A stretch of 64,000 nt of DNA, taken from the NCBI RefSeq assembly GCF_017355365.1, contig NZ_JADIJR010000002.1:62001-126000 (forward strand). Reading direction: 5' to 3'. This document shows positions 54,899-63,589 of the stretch, in pieces. Made by a program: the position numbers and the translations under genes. This DNA comes from Microbacterium sp. SD291. Its GTDB lineage: Bacteria > Actinomycetota > Actinomycetes > Actinomycetales > Microbacteriaceae. The stretch's first letter is position 1. Each line of letters starts with the position of its first letter. Under the pieces are notes generated by a model. The model was not told where the DNA came from and did not search any database. It saw only the letters and a list, made by a program, of their open reading frames with translations.

Positions 54899-54927
54899 CC
54901 GCGATCGCTGCGGTCAGCCGATCGCGG
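54899..54927. terminator. Bidirectional hairpin between tatB and convergent gene
   Basis: CCGCGATCG (54899-54907) and CGATCGCGG (54919-54927), perfect 9-bp stem, overlapping the end of the convergent gene. Confidence 0.5.
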
Positions 54928-55414
54928 TGCGCAGCCGGGCGATCTCGTCGTCGGTGAGCAGAGCGCGAGGGATCGCGGTCGCGGCGGACGTGCCGCGCAG
55001 CTTGAGGATCACGGCGTCCCTGCCCGCCCGGATGCTCTGGAACGTGTCGTACCGGATCTCGGAGGTGCGGCGTCCGGCGCCGACCTGCAGCACCTCATCG
55101 CCCACGGCGACCCACACGACCGTCTCCGGCGGCATCACCGCGCGCACGGCGCGCCGGGCGCCGGACACCGTCAGCACGACGGCATAAGCCATCAGGGCGA
55201 CGCTGATCAGCGGCATCCACGCGGCGGTCCCCGCATCGTCGACGCCGGCAGCGGTCAGGGCGTTGAGATTCAGGATGCTGAGCACCAGTGCGCCCGCGAG
55301 CGCCACCCACATCACGATCGCCCACGGGCGCGTGAGCGAGTAGATCGCCGCATCTCGCGCCATCCGGCGCAGCAGTGATTCGTCGATGGTCAGCGAACGC
55401 GGCGAGGAGGGCAC
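54914..55414 (-). CDS. Two-helix membrane protein with C-terminal PH-like domain
   Basis: 166 aa from GTG 55414; CAGAAT lies six bases upstream. Membrane helices at about 30-50 and 65-85, then a beta domain (VVWVAVGDEVLQVGAGRRTSEIRYDTFQSI) resembling the YcxB/PH-like domain. Function unknown. Lies between tatB and mrp, a place often held by small membrane proteins in actinobacteria. Confidence 0.7.
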   Translation of the reverse strand: MPSSPRSLTIDESLLRRMARDAAIYSLTRPWAIVMWVALAGALVLSILNLNALTAAGVDDAGTAAWMPLISVALMAYAVVLTVSGARRAVRAVMPPETVVWVAVGDEVLQVGAGRRTSEIRYDTFQSIRAGRDAVILKLRGTSAATAIPRALLTDDEIARLRTAIG

Positions 55415-55438
55415 CGCGTCATTCTGCCACGGTCGCCG

Positions 55439-56557
55439 TCAGCGCAGCGTCATCGGAAGGGAGCGCCCGGCGAGACCGCGGCCCTGCTCGGCGAGCGTCC
55501 TGGCGAGATCGCGGATCGCGCTCGCCGCGGCATCCGACCGGTCGCCGGTGACCACGGGGACCCCCGCATCGCCGCCGGCACGCAGCGCGGGGCTCAGCGG
55601 GATCGACGCCAGCAGCGGCACCGCAGCGGATTCGGAGAGGGCCTCCGCGACCGCGGCTCCGCCGCCGGAGCCGAACAGGTCGACGACGGTGCCGTCCGGG
55701 AGCGTGAAGGCGGCCATGTTCTCCACGACCCCGATCACGCGCTGTCCGGTCTGGCGGGCCACGAGCCCGCTGCGGATCGCGACGTCGGAGGCCGCCGCCT
55801 GCGGCGTGGTGACGACGAGGACCTCGGCGTGCGGCAGCAGCTGTCCGACCGAGATCGCGATGTCGCCGGTGCCGGGAGGCATGTCGATCAGCAGGATGTC
55901 GAGATCGCCGAAGAACACGTCGGTGAGGAACTGCTGCACGGTGCGGTGCAGCATCGGGCCGCGCCAGGCGACGACGGATTCCCCGTCGCGCAGGAACATG
56001 CCGATCGAGATCGTCTTCACCCCGTGCGCCACCGGGGGGAGCATGAGGTCGTCGATGCGGGTCGGCTGGGTGCCGGCGGGGATGCCGAGGAGGCCGGGGA
56101 TCGAGAATCCGTGGACGTCCGCGTCGACGAGACCGACGGCGAGGCCCTGCTCGGCGAGGGCGACGGCGAGGTTCGCGGTCACGGTGGACTTGCCGACCCC
56201 TCCCTTGCCGCTGGAGACCAGGATCACCCGAGTGAGCGAGTCGGGGCCGAACGGCATCTGCCGTGCGGGGCGGCCGTCGCGGAGCTTCTCGGTGAGGGCC
56301 TTCCGCTCGGCGGGCGTCATCACGCCCACCTCTACGTCGACCTCCGCGATACCGGGGACGGATGCCGCGGCCTGGCGGACGTCGGATTCGATCCTGGCCG
56401 CGGCCGGGCAGCCGACGATGGTCAGCACGATGCCGACCTGGGCCTTCGCGCCCTCGACTGTGATCTCGCGCACCATGTCGAGCTCGCCGATCGGACGCCG
56501 CAGCTCGGGGTCGCTCACCGCCGCGACTGCGGCGCGCACGGCGTCGACGGAGCTCAT
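55439..56557 (-). CDS. mrp: Mrp/ApbC-type Fe-S cluster carrier ATPase
   Basis: 372 aa. N-terminal MIP18/DUF59 domain (1-85), then a deviant Walker A SSGKGGVGKST at 115-125 and the MRP block MPPGTGDIAISVGQLLP. The C-terminal CxxC of some Mrp proteins is not seen. Binds and transfers Fe-S clusters. Start overlaps the DUF1003 stop by one base. Confidence 0.9.
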   Translation of the reverse strand: MSSVDAVRAAVAAVSDPELRRPIGELDMVREITVEGAKAQVGIVLTIVGCPAAARIESDVRQAAASVPGIAEVDVEVGVMTPAERKALTEKLRDGRPARQMPFGPDSLTRVILVSSGKGGVGKSTVTANLAVALAEQGLAVGLVDADVHGFSIPGLLGIPAGTQPTRIDDLMLPPVAHGVKTISIGMFLRDGESVVAWRGPMLHRTVQQFLTDVFFGDLDILLIDMPPGTGDIAISVGQLLPHAEVLVVTTPQAAASDVAIRSGLVARQTGQRVIGVVENMAAFTLPDGTVVDLFGSGGGAAVAEALSESAAVPLLASIPLSPALRAGGDAGVPVVTGDRSDAAASAIRDLARTLAEQGRGLAGRSLPMTLR

Positions 56558-57102
56558 CAGGCGGGGCTGCCGCTCTTCTTGTCCGGCGACCTGTCCGGCG
56601 ACCTGTCCTGCGCCCTGTCGTCGTGCTCGAGCTCGGCGAGCAGCGACTTCAGCTCCTGTCGCAGCACGTCGCGCGTCACCGCCTGCGTGTTGCGCTCCTC
56701 GAGCGACATGCGCAGGGCGACGATCTCCCGCGCCAGGTACTCCGTGTCGGCCAGGTTCCGCTCGGCGCGCTGACGGTCCTGCTCGATCTGCACGCGGTCG
56801 CGGTCGTCCTGACGGTTCTGCGCGAGCAGGATCAGGGGCGCGGCGTAGGAGGCCTGCAGCGACAGCATCAGGGTGAGCGCCGTGAAGCCGAGGGCGGCGT
56901 CATCGAAGCGAAGGTGGTCGGGCATGAGCGTGTTCCACACGATCCACAGCACGCAGAACAGGGTGAGGATCAGCAGGAACGCGGGGGTGCCCATCGCCCG
57001 CGCCACCCACTCCGTGAACCGCCCGAAGCGGTCGCGCGACGTCGACCGCTGACGAGTGGTCCCGCGGCCGAGGGGTGCGTCGAGGCGGGGCGAGCGTGCC
57101 AT
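56557..57102 (-). CDS. DUF1003 membrane protein
   Basis: 181 aa. Two membrane helices (about 40-60 and 70-95) and a long charged helix after them; LQASYAAPLILLAQNRQDDRDR is the DUF1003 hallmark. Near the C-terminus a 12-base unit repeats, giving RSPDRSPD. Coupled by overlap to the MgtE-N/CBS gene before it and mrp after it; the three form one operon. Confidence 0.88.
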   Translation of the reverse strand: MARSPRLDAPLGRGTTRQRSTSRDRFGRFTEWVARAMGTPAFLLILTLFCVLWIVWNTLMPDHLRFDDAALGFTALTLMLSLQASYAAPLILLAQNRQDDRDRVQIEQDRQRAERNLADTEYLAREIVALRMSLEERNTQAVTRDVLRQELKSLLAELEHDDRAQDRSPDRSPDKKSGSPA

Positions 57103-58364
57103 CAGCGCACCTCCTTCGAGGCGGGCTCGTCGTCGTCGTGGGTGCGCCAGTCGTCCGGCAGCAGGTAGTCGAGCACGTCGTCGACGCTGATCGCGCCGAC
57201 GAGGCGGTGCGCGGCGTCGATCACGGGCAGCGAGACGAGGTCGTAGCTCGCGAGCATCCTGGCGACTTCCGCGGCCGACGCTGTCACGGGCACCGGCTCG
57301 AGGCTGTCGTCCATGATCGCGCCGAGCCGCTCGTGCGGCGGGTAGCGCAGCATCCGCTGGAAATGCACCATTCCGAGCAGGCGCCCGGTGGGGGTCTCGA
57401 ACGGCGGCAGCGTCACGAACACCGCGGCGGCGAGCGCGGGGTGCAGCTCGTGACGGCGGATCAGCGCGAGGGCCTCGGCGACGGTCGCGTCGGCGGACAG
57501 GATGATCGGCTCCGGCGTCATGAGTCCGCCGGCGGTGTCGGGACCGTAGCGCAGCAGCATCCTGACGTCCTCCGCCTCCTCGGGCTCCATCAGCTCGAGG
57601 AGCTGCTCGAGCCGGTTCGGCGGAAGCTGTGCCAGGAGGTCGGCGGCGTCGTCCGGCTCCATCTGATCGAGGATGTCGGCGGCGCGCTCGTCGCCGAGGC
57701 GGTCGAGGATGTGCACCTGCTCGTCCTCCGGCATCTCCTCGAGCGCGTCGGCGAGGCGGTCGTCGGAGAGCTCCTCCGCGACCTCGATCATGCGCTGCTG
57801 CGGCAGGTCGAGCAGGGTGTTGGCGAGATCGGCCGCGTGCAGCTCGGCATAGGACGCCACGAGCTGCTCGGCCGACTGCGACTCGCCGGGGGCGCGCTGC
57901 TCGGCGACCTCGTTCCAGGCGGCGAAGGTCGTCGCCCCCTTGGCGAACGGCGAGGCGCTTGTCTTCGGTCGGCGCAGGAACAGCTGGCTGACCGCCCATT
58001 CCCCGAGGCGATTCGGCTCGATCGCGACGTCCTCGATCACGGCGCTGCCGCTGCCGTCGACGAGGCTCACGCGGCGGCCGAGGAGCTCGGCGAGCACGCG
58101 CACCTCGCCGGCGCGCGGCGAGAAGCGGCGCACGTTGATGAGACCGGTGGTGATCACCTGGCCGGCGCGGATCGAGGTGACCCGCCCGATCGAGAGGAAG
58201 ACCTGACGGCGCCCCGGGATCTCGACCACGAGGCCGATCACGCGGGGGGAGGCCGTACTTCGGTACACGACGACGACGTCACGGACTTTGCCGAGCCGGT
58301 CGCCCACGGGGTCGAAGACGGCGCAGCCTGCGAGGCGCGCGGCGAATACCCGTTGTGTGCTCAC
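57102..58364 (-). CDS. MgtE N-domain/CBS protein without channel domain
   Basis: 420 aa, soluble. PRC-barrel-like N-terminus (about 1-80), MgtE intracellular N domain (about 150-270, QRMIEVAEELSDDRLADALEEM), and a CBS pair (about 275-400). The membrane channel of true MgtE is absent. Start GTG 58364, with TACGCT exactly six bases upstream. Translationally coupled to the DUF1003 gene, so the two may act together, possibly as a Mg-responsive complex; that is inference. Confidence 0.85.
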   Translation of the reverse strand: MSTQRVFAARLAGCAVFDPVGDRLGKVRDVVVVYRSTASPRVIGLVVEIPGRRQVFLSIGRVTSIRAGQVITTGLINVRRFSPRAGEVRVLAELLGRRVSLVDGSGSAVIEDVAIEPNRLGEWAVSQLFLRRPKTSASPFAKGATTFAAWNEVAEQRAPGESQSAEQLVASYAELHAADLANTLLDLPQQRMIEVAEELSDDRLADALEEMPEDEQVHILDRLGDERAADILDQMEPDDAADLLAQLPPNRLEQLLELMEPEEAEDVRMLLRYGPDTAGGLMTPEPIILSADATVAEALALIRRHELHPALAAAVFVTLPPFETPTGRLLGMVHFQRMLRYPPHERLGAIMDDSLEPVPVTASAAEVARMLASYDLVSLPVIDAAHRLVGAISVDDVLDYLLPDDWRTHDDDEPASKEVR

Positions 58365-58370
58365 GCTTCC

Positions 58371-58376
58371 AGCGTA
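58371..58376 (-). promoter_or_regulatory. -10 box of leaderless MgtE-N/CBS transcript
   Basis: TACGCT, then GGAAGC, then GTG at 58364. Confidence 0.55.
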
Positions 58377-58451
58377 GTGCGCGACCCCGCTGCGGTTCAG
58401 TTCCGTGGCGGTTCCGGGGAAGCTCATCGGAGGGCATGGAACAATGGCGAG

Positions 58452-59141
58452 ATGAGCATGCTTAATCGTCCGGCCGACTCCAGCGACACCGGCGAGGTCG
58501 TCGCGTCGACCAGAGACTACGAGAGCGCGCAGAAGACCGTGTCGAAGCTGATCGCGTCGGAGGTGCCCGCGCGGGACATCGCGATCATCGGTCAGAGCGT
58601 GCGCACCGTCGAGCGCATCACCGGCCGGCTCGGCTACGCCGCGGCCGCTCGATCCGGTGCGATCAACGGCGTGCTGATCGGCCTGTTCCTGTCGGCGATC
58701 CTCGTTCTCGGCACGCCGGACGTGCCGATCCAGCTCTTCGTCGGTTTCGTGTTCATCGGCGTGGCCGTCGGCATGCTGCTCAGCCTCGTCACCTATGCGA
58801 TCGTGCGTCGCCGTCGCGACTTCGCGAGCGTCACGCAGTTCGCGGCCGATCACTACGAGGTGACGGTGAAGGCGACATCGCTCGCGAAGGCGCGTCAGGC
58901 GCTCGGAGCGGTTCGCCCGACGACCGTGCGCCCTCCGGTGAACCTCGATGAGCCGCCGAGGTACGGCGAGCGCATCACGCCCGGTGGCGGTCAGACGCCG
59001 CCCGCCGTGCAGCCGGTGATCCCTCCGCGTCCTGCCGCTCCCGGCTCCGCGCCTGAGGCTGGGGAGGCGGAGACGCCGGCGCCGGCGGTCGATCCGGCGG
59101 ACGACACGCCCGCGGACGGTCAGGCCGAGAACGGCCGATGA
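58452..59141 (+). CDS. General-stress-protein-17M-like membrane protein
   Basis: 229 aa. N-terminal domain (15-60, VVASTRDYESAQKTVSKLIAS, IIGQSVRTVERITGRLGY) of the GSP17M type, two membrane helices (about 70-120), a small C-terminal alpha/beta piece and a 70-residue Pro/Ala-rich tail. AACAAT lies six bases before the ATG. Role unknown; relatives are stress-induced in Bacillus. Shares an 87-bp divergent promoter region with the MgtE-N gene. Confidence 0.75.
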   Translation: MSMLNRPADSSDTGEVVASTRDYESAQKTVSKLIASEVPARDIAIIGQSVRTVERITGRLGYAAAARSGAINGVLIGLFLSAILVLGTPDVPIQLFVGFVFIGVAVGMLLSLVTYAIVRRRRDFASVTQFAADHYEVTVKATSLAKARQALGAVRPTTVRPPVNLDEPPRYGERITPGGGQTPPAVQPVIPPRPAAPGSAPEAGEAETPAPAVDPADDTPADGQAENGR

Positions 59142-59157
59142 TGCGCGGGTCGGTGAG

Positions 59158-59808
59158 ATGACCGAGCTGCGGGTGGAGCTGCCGGCCGGGCCGACGACGG
59201 TCTCGGCGGACTGGACCGCCGGCGGCAACGGCGTGACGGTGATCGTCGCCCACGGCGCGGGAACGGGGAAGGACCATCCGTTCCTGACGGGGTTCACCGC
59301 TGGACTCGAGGTTCTCGGGTTCTCCACGCTGCGTTTCAACCTCCCGTACGTCGAGCAGGGCAGGCGGATGCCGGGCCCGGCGACGCACGCGGTCGCGACG
59401 TGGAATGCCGCCGTCGCCTATGCGCGCACCGCAGACCCCGCCGCGGCCGTGTGGGCGACCGGCAAGTCGTATGGCGGCCGGATGGCGTCGATGGCTGTGG
59501 CCGAGGGGCTCGTGGTCGATGGACTCGCCTACCTCGGCTATCCGCTGCATCCGCCGGGCAGGCCCGAGAAGCCGCGCGCCGAGCATCTGCCCGCCATCGC
59601 TGCGCCTCAGCTGTTCGTCGAGGGCACGAACGATCCGTTCATCCAGCCGCTGGCGCAGTTCGAGGAGGTCGTCGCGACCTGCCAGGACGCGCGCGTGGTG
59701 TGGGTCGAGGGCGGTGGCCACACTTTCGAGGTGAAGGGGCAGAAGCGCCCGGCATCCGAGATCGGCGCGTCCCTCGCGCCGTTCGTCGCGGAGTCCGCCC
59801 GTCCCTGA
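59158..59808 (+). CDS. Alpha/beta-hydrolase, KANL3/Tex30-like
   Basis: 216 aa. Nucleophile elbow GKSYGG with Ser present, AHGAGTGKDHPF oxyanion region near 31 and a late His in EGGGHTFEV. The Asp is in EGTNDPF. Substrate unknown. Starts 16 bases after the previous stop and probably shares its transcript. Confidence 0.83.
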   Translation: MTELRVELPAGPTTVSADWTAGGNGVTVIVAHGAGTGKDHPFLTGFTAGLEVLGFSTLRFNLPYVEQGRRMPGPATHAVATWNAAVAYARTADPAAAVWATGKSYGGRMASMAVAEGLVVDGLAYLGYPLHPPGRPEKPRAEHLPAIAAPQLFVEGTNDPFIQPLAQFEEVVATCQDARVVWVEGGGHTFEVKGQKRPASEIGASLAPFVAESARP

Positions 59809-59820
59809 CACGATGGCTGG

Positions 59821-60558
59821 GTGACCCTCGAACGCATCGCCCTCATCTCGGACGTCCATGGCAATCTGACGGCGCTCGAGGCTGTACTGGCCGACATCGA
59901 GCGCCGGGGGATCTCGCGCATCTTCAACCTCGGGGACACCGCGGGCAAGGGTCCTCGCGGCGACGCCACGGTTCGCCGCTGTCGCGAGGCGTGCGAGGTG
60001 AGCGTGCGCGGGAACTGGGACGACTTCCTCCCCGCGATCCCCGACGACGGCCCTCCCGAGATGCTCTGGTGGCGCGACGAGCTGTCACCCGAGAGCCGCA
60101 GCTGGCTGGCCGCGCTTCCGCTGAGCGTCGATCTCGAGCTCAGCGCACGACGCATCCGCCTGTTCCACGCGTCGGCTGAGAGCCCGCACGTGCGGGTGCA
60201 TTTCCATCACACGCCGGAGCAGTTCGCGTCGATGTTCGAGAACACCGAGATGACCGGCGCAGGGCCGGTGCCGGACGTCGTCGGGTACGCCGACATCCAC
60301 GATGCGTACATCGAGTCGGTGGACGGGCGGATGCTGTTCAACACCGGCAGTGCGGGCAACCCGCTCGACGATCCGGCGCCGTCCTACGTGATCCTCGAGG
60401 GCGGGCCCGACGAGTCGTGGCCCTTCGGCGTGCAGTTCGTGCGGGTGCCCTATGACGTGGAGGCCGAGATCGCCGTCGCCGAGTCGCTGAGGATGCCGAC
60501 TCGGGATGTCTGGTCCGTCGAGCTTCGCACTGCCGTCTACCGCGGGCGGCAGCGATGA
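59821..60558 (+). CDS. Calcineurin-like metallophosphoesterase (YfcE/MJ0936 class)
   Basis: 245 aa. Metal ligands D11 and H13 (SDVHGN), GD in LGDTAGKG, GNWDD near 62, and His in LFHASAES. The family's final GHTH is altered to YADIHD. Hydrolyses phosphodiesters or monoesters in the cytosol. GTG start, CACGAT six bases before. Overlaps the VOC gene by ATGA. Confidence 0.85.
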   Translation: MTLERIALISDVHGNLTALEAVLADIERRGISRIFNLGDTAGKGPRGDATVRRCREACEVSVRGNWDDFLPAIPDDGPPEMLWWRDELSPESRSWLAALPLSVDLELSARRIRLFHASAESPHVRVHFHHTPEQFASMFENTEMTGAGPVPDVVGYADIHDAYIESVDGRMLFNTGSAGNPLDDPAPSYVILEGGPDESWPFGVQFVRVPYDVEAEIAVAESLRMPTRDVWSVELRTAVYRGRQR

Positions 60559-60947
60559 GGGGCCTGCACCACGTCGAGGTCTGGGTCGCCGATCTCCACG
60601 CGGCCACGGAGTCATGGGGCTGGCTGCTGGCTGCGCTCGGCTTCGAGTGCGCCGGCGAGTGGCCGGACGGACGGACCTGGGACGCCGGAGGGGCGTACGT
60701 GACGCTCACCACCTCACCGAACCTGTCGGCGTCGGAGCACGACCGTCGGCGTCCTGGCGTGAACCATCTGGCCTTCCGGGGAGGTTCGCCGGAAGAGGTG
60801 GATGCCGTCATGTCCGCCGCCGGCGCGCAGGGCTGGCGGCCGCTGTATCACGACCGGTATCCGCACGCCGGCGGCCCTGGGCACTATGCCGGCTGGCTGG
60901 AGAACGACACAGGGTTCAAGGTGGAGATCGTCGCGGAACCCGGCTGA
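60555..60947 (+). CDS. VOC (glyoxalase/dioxygenase fold) protein
   Basis: 130 aa, two beta-alpha-beta3 halves: LHHVEVWVADLHAATESWGWLL and GVNHLAFRGGSPEEVDAVM, ending with FKVEIV. The His7, His75 and Glu126 pattern could bind one metal. Substrate not evident. Coupled by ATGA to the phosphoesterase. Confidence 0.8.
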   Translation: MRGLHHVEVWVADLHAATESWGWLLAALGFECAGEWPDGRTWDAGGAYVTLTTSPNLSASEHDRRRPGVNHLAFRGGSPEEVDAVMSAAGAQGWRPLYHDRYPHAGGPGHYAGWLENDTGFKVEIVAEPG

Positions 60948-60962
60948 GCGGCATCCGAGCAG

Positions 60963-62420
60963 TCAGCCCTGCTGCACGCGCGCGATCCACGCCTCGACCT
61001 CGTCGGCGGTGCGGGGGATGCCGGCCGAGAGGTTCACCGGGCCGTCCTCCGTCATCAGGATGTCGTCCTCGATGCGCGCGCCGATGCCGCGCAGCTCCTC
61101 GGGCACGGTGAGGTCGTCGATCTGGAAGTACAGGCCCGGCTCGATCGTGAACACCATGCCGGGTGCGAGCAGGCCGTCGTAGTACATCTCGCGTCGTGCC
61201 TGCGCGCAGTCGTGCACGTCCATGCCGAGGTGGTGCGAGGTGCCGTGCACCATGTACCGGCGGTGCTGGCCTCCGGCATCCGCGTCCAGTGCCTCTTCGG
61301 CCGTGACCGGGAGAAGACCCCATTCGGCGACGCGGGCCGCGATGACCTTCATCGCCGCGCCGTGCACCTCGCGGAAGGGAACGCCGACCTGCGCCGCCTC
61401 GAACGCGGCATCCGCAGCCTCGCGCACCGTCTCGTAGACCCTCCGCTGCACGTCGCTGAAGGTGCCCGAGATCGGGAGCGTGCGCGTGATGTCGGCCGTG
61501 TACAGGCTGTCGGCCTCCACGCCCGCGTCGAGCAGGATCAGCTCGCCCGGCACGACCGCGCCGTCGTTGCGCGTCCAGTGCAGGTAGCAGGCGTGGGGTC
61601 CGGATGCCGCGATCGTGTCATAGCCCTCGCCGTTGCCGTCCTCACGGGCGCGGCGGTGGAAGACACCCTCCACGACGCGCTCGCCGCGGGAATGCGCCAC
61701 CGCCGCAGGCAGCGCACGGATGACATCGTCGAAGCCGTTCGCGGTGATCTCCACCGCTCGGCGCATCTCGGCGATCTCGAATTCGTCCTTGATCAGGCGG
61801 AGCTCCGAGACGAATCGGTCCAGCTCGTCCGACGCCCCGATCGTCAGCTCGCCCTCGGCGGCCTCGAACTCGTCGAGGTGCGCGGTCGCGATGCCGAGGT
61901 CGGCTGCGGTGCCGGCCAGCGACGGCCGAGGGCCGATCCAGAATTCGCCGACGGTGGCGTCGGCGTAGAACTCGGTCGTGGTGCGGTCGGCCCGCTCGCG
62001 GAAGTACAGGGTGACGTCGTGGCCGCCGTCGACCGGCTCGAAGACGAGCACCGAATCCGGCTCGGAATCCGATGCCCAGCCGGTGAGGTGCGCGAACGCG
62101 GAGTGCGGGCGGAACACGTAGTCCGTGTCGTTGCTGCGCTGCTTGAGGGAGCCGGCGGGAATCACGAGGCGCCTGCCGGGGAATGCGGCTGACACGGCGG
62201 TGCGGCGCACAGCGGCATACGGCGCCTGTGCGCGGGCGACCGGCATCGACTCTGTCCGCTCCGCCCAGCCCGTGGAGATGGTCTCGAGGAAGCCGCGGGG
62301 GAACGGATCCTTGCGGTTCTTCGTTCCTGTCTGCGCTGCGCGGTCGGACGGTTCTGCGGGGATCTCGACGGCGTCGTCGACGGGGGGCTCAGCGATCGTG
62401 TCGCGCTCTGCGGTGTTCAT
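60963..62420 (-). CDS. Xaa-Pro aminopeptidase (aminopeptidase P)
   Basis: 485 aa. N-terminal AMP_N domain (about 50-190) and M24 catalytic domain; metal ligands sit in LLDAGVEADSLYTADITRT (two Asp), GTSHHLGMDVHD (His), FTIEPGLYF (Glu) and ARIEDDIL (Glu). Cleaves N-terminal residues before Pro. The first 35 residues are acidic and poorly conserved. CAGACT lies six bases before the ATG. Confidence 0.92.
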   Translation of the reverse strand: MNTAERDTIAEPPVDDAVEIPAEPSDRAAQTGTKNRKDPFPRGFLETISTGWAERTESMPVARAQAPYAAVRRTAVSAAFPGRRLVIPAGSLKQRSNDTDYVFRPHSAFAHLTGWASDSEPDSVLVFEPVDGGHDVTLYFRERADRTTTEFYADATVGEFWIGPRPSLAGTAADLGIATAHLDEFEAAEGELTIGASDELDRFVSELRLIKDEFEIAEMRRAVEITANGFDDVIRALPAAVAHSRGERVVEGVFHRRAREDGNGEGYDTIAASGPHACYLHWTRNDGAVVPGELILLDAGVEADSLYTADITRTLPISGTFSDVQRRVYETVREAADAAFEAAQVGVPFREVHGAAMKVIAARVAEWGLLPVTAEEALDADAGGQHRRYMVHGTSHHLGMDVHDCAQARREMYYDGLLAPGMVFTIEPGLYFQIDDLTVPEELRGIGARIEDDILMTEDGPVNLSAGIPRTADEVEAWIARVQQG

Positions 62421-62478
62421 CCCACCAGTCTGTCACCTGGCGTGCCGGGGCGCGGGCGTTTCGTCTCGCTGCGCTCGC

Positions 62479-63507
62479 TCAACGACCGGGGGCGGGCTCG
62501 AGCTGCACGACCAGCGCACGGTGGTCGCTGCCGCCCGCGTCTTCGAGCACGACAGAGCCGGTCGGGGTCCAGTCTGCGGACGCCATCACATGGTCGATCG
62601 GCGCGCTCAGGAGCGCGGGCAGCGAACTCGGCCAGGTTCCGCTGAAGCCGTTGCCGGTGCGGGAGGCCGCGTCACGGCAGTTGCCCATGTCGCCGCCGTC
62701 GACGCCGAGGTGCGCCATGTGGTCGACGGTGGCGTTGAAGTCGCCGGCGAGGATGAAGTCCCCGGCCGGGCACTGATCCGCGATCCACTGCAGATCGCTG
62801 CGCCACTGGTCCATCTCCTCCTCGCGGGGAGCCACCGCGTGCACCGCGACGACCGTCGGGCCCTCGCCGGTCACCGGCATCAGCACCGCACTCGGCACCG
62901 AGCCCGTGTTGCTCGACCCGTCCTGCGACGACGCGATGACCGAGTACTCGCCGAGGTCGGGGGAGACCAGCACGGTGGTCTGCCAGGACTTCGGCCCGTC
63001 GACCACATCGGGTCTGAACTGCACGTGGTGCACCCACATCGGGTGGCCCTGCTCCCGCAGCATCACGGCGATCTGCTCTCCGACCGCCTCGGTGGTCTCC
63101 GGAAGGGCCACGATGTCGGCGCCCTGATCGAGGATCTGCCCCGCGATCTCCTCCGCGGTGACCGCCTCGCCCGCGGTGTTCCAGGTCAGCACCCTGAGGC
63201 TGGCCTCGGTCTCGGCCGGCAGGGTGTTCGCGCCGAATCCCCGCGAGAGCCCGACGACCCCCGTGGCACCGGCGCCGAGCAGGGCGACGATCAGGACGGA
63301 TGCCGCGAACCCGCGCAGCGGTCGGGCCAGGAGCAGCAGCAGTGCGATCGCCGCGACCACCAGGAATCCGCCGAGCACCACGCCGCGAGCTGCGACGATC
63401 TGCGCGAACGGATACGTCCGCTCGAGGTCGAAGAACTGCGGCCACACCAGCACCGCCGTCACTATGGCGAGCAGGACGGTGAACAGGATCCCGAGGAGTC
63501 GAAGCAT
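62479..63507 (-). CDS. Membrane-anchored endonuclease/exonuclease/phosphatase-family protein
   Basis: 342 aa. Three N-terminal membrane helices (about 1-90), then an EEP domain outside the membrane: LTWNTAGEA, LPETTEAVGEQ, LAGDFNATVDH and GSDHRALV. Likely a secreted-side phosphodiesterase or nuclease. ATG 63507 lies seven bases after TAGGCT; a GTG two codons earlier is possible. The final codons lie in a sequence resembling a dispersed GC-rich repeat. Confidence 0.82.
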   Translation of the reverse strand: MLRLLGILFTVLLAIVTAVLVWPQFFDLERTYPFAQIVAARGVVLGGFLVVAAIALLLLLARPLRGFAASVLIVALLGAGATGVVGLSRGFGANTLPAETEASLRVLTWNTAGEAVTAEEIAGQILDQGADIVALPETTEAVGEQIAVMLREQGHPMWVHHVQFRPDVVDGPKSWQTTVLVSPDLGEYSVIASSQDGSSNTGSVPSAVLMPVTGEGPTVVAVHAVAPREEEMDQWRSDLQWIADQCPAGDFILAGDFNATVDHMAHLGVDGGDMGNCRDAASRTGNGFSGTWPSSLPALLSAPIDHVMASADWTPTGSVVLEDAGGSDHRALVVQLEPAPGR

Positions 63508-63577
63508 CCCCACAAGCCTAGGAGCGCCGGCTGTGAAGTGCCTGCCGCGAGGCGCGCGAGTCCCGCGCCGGCGTCGG

Positions 63578-63583
63578 TACGCT
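63578..63583 (+). promoter_or_regulatory. -10 box of leaderless PHP-domain gene
   Basis: TACGCT, then CAGAGG, then ATG at 63590. Confidence 0.55.
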
Positions 63584-63589
63584 CAGAGG

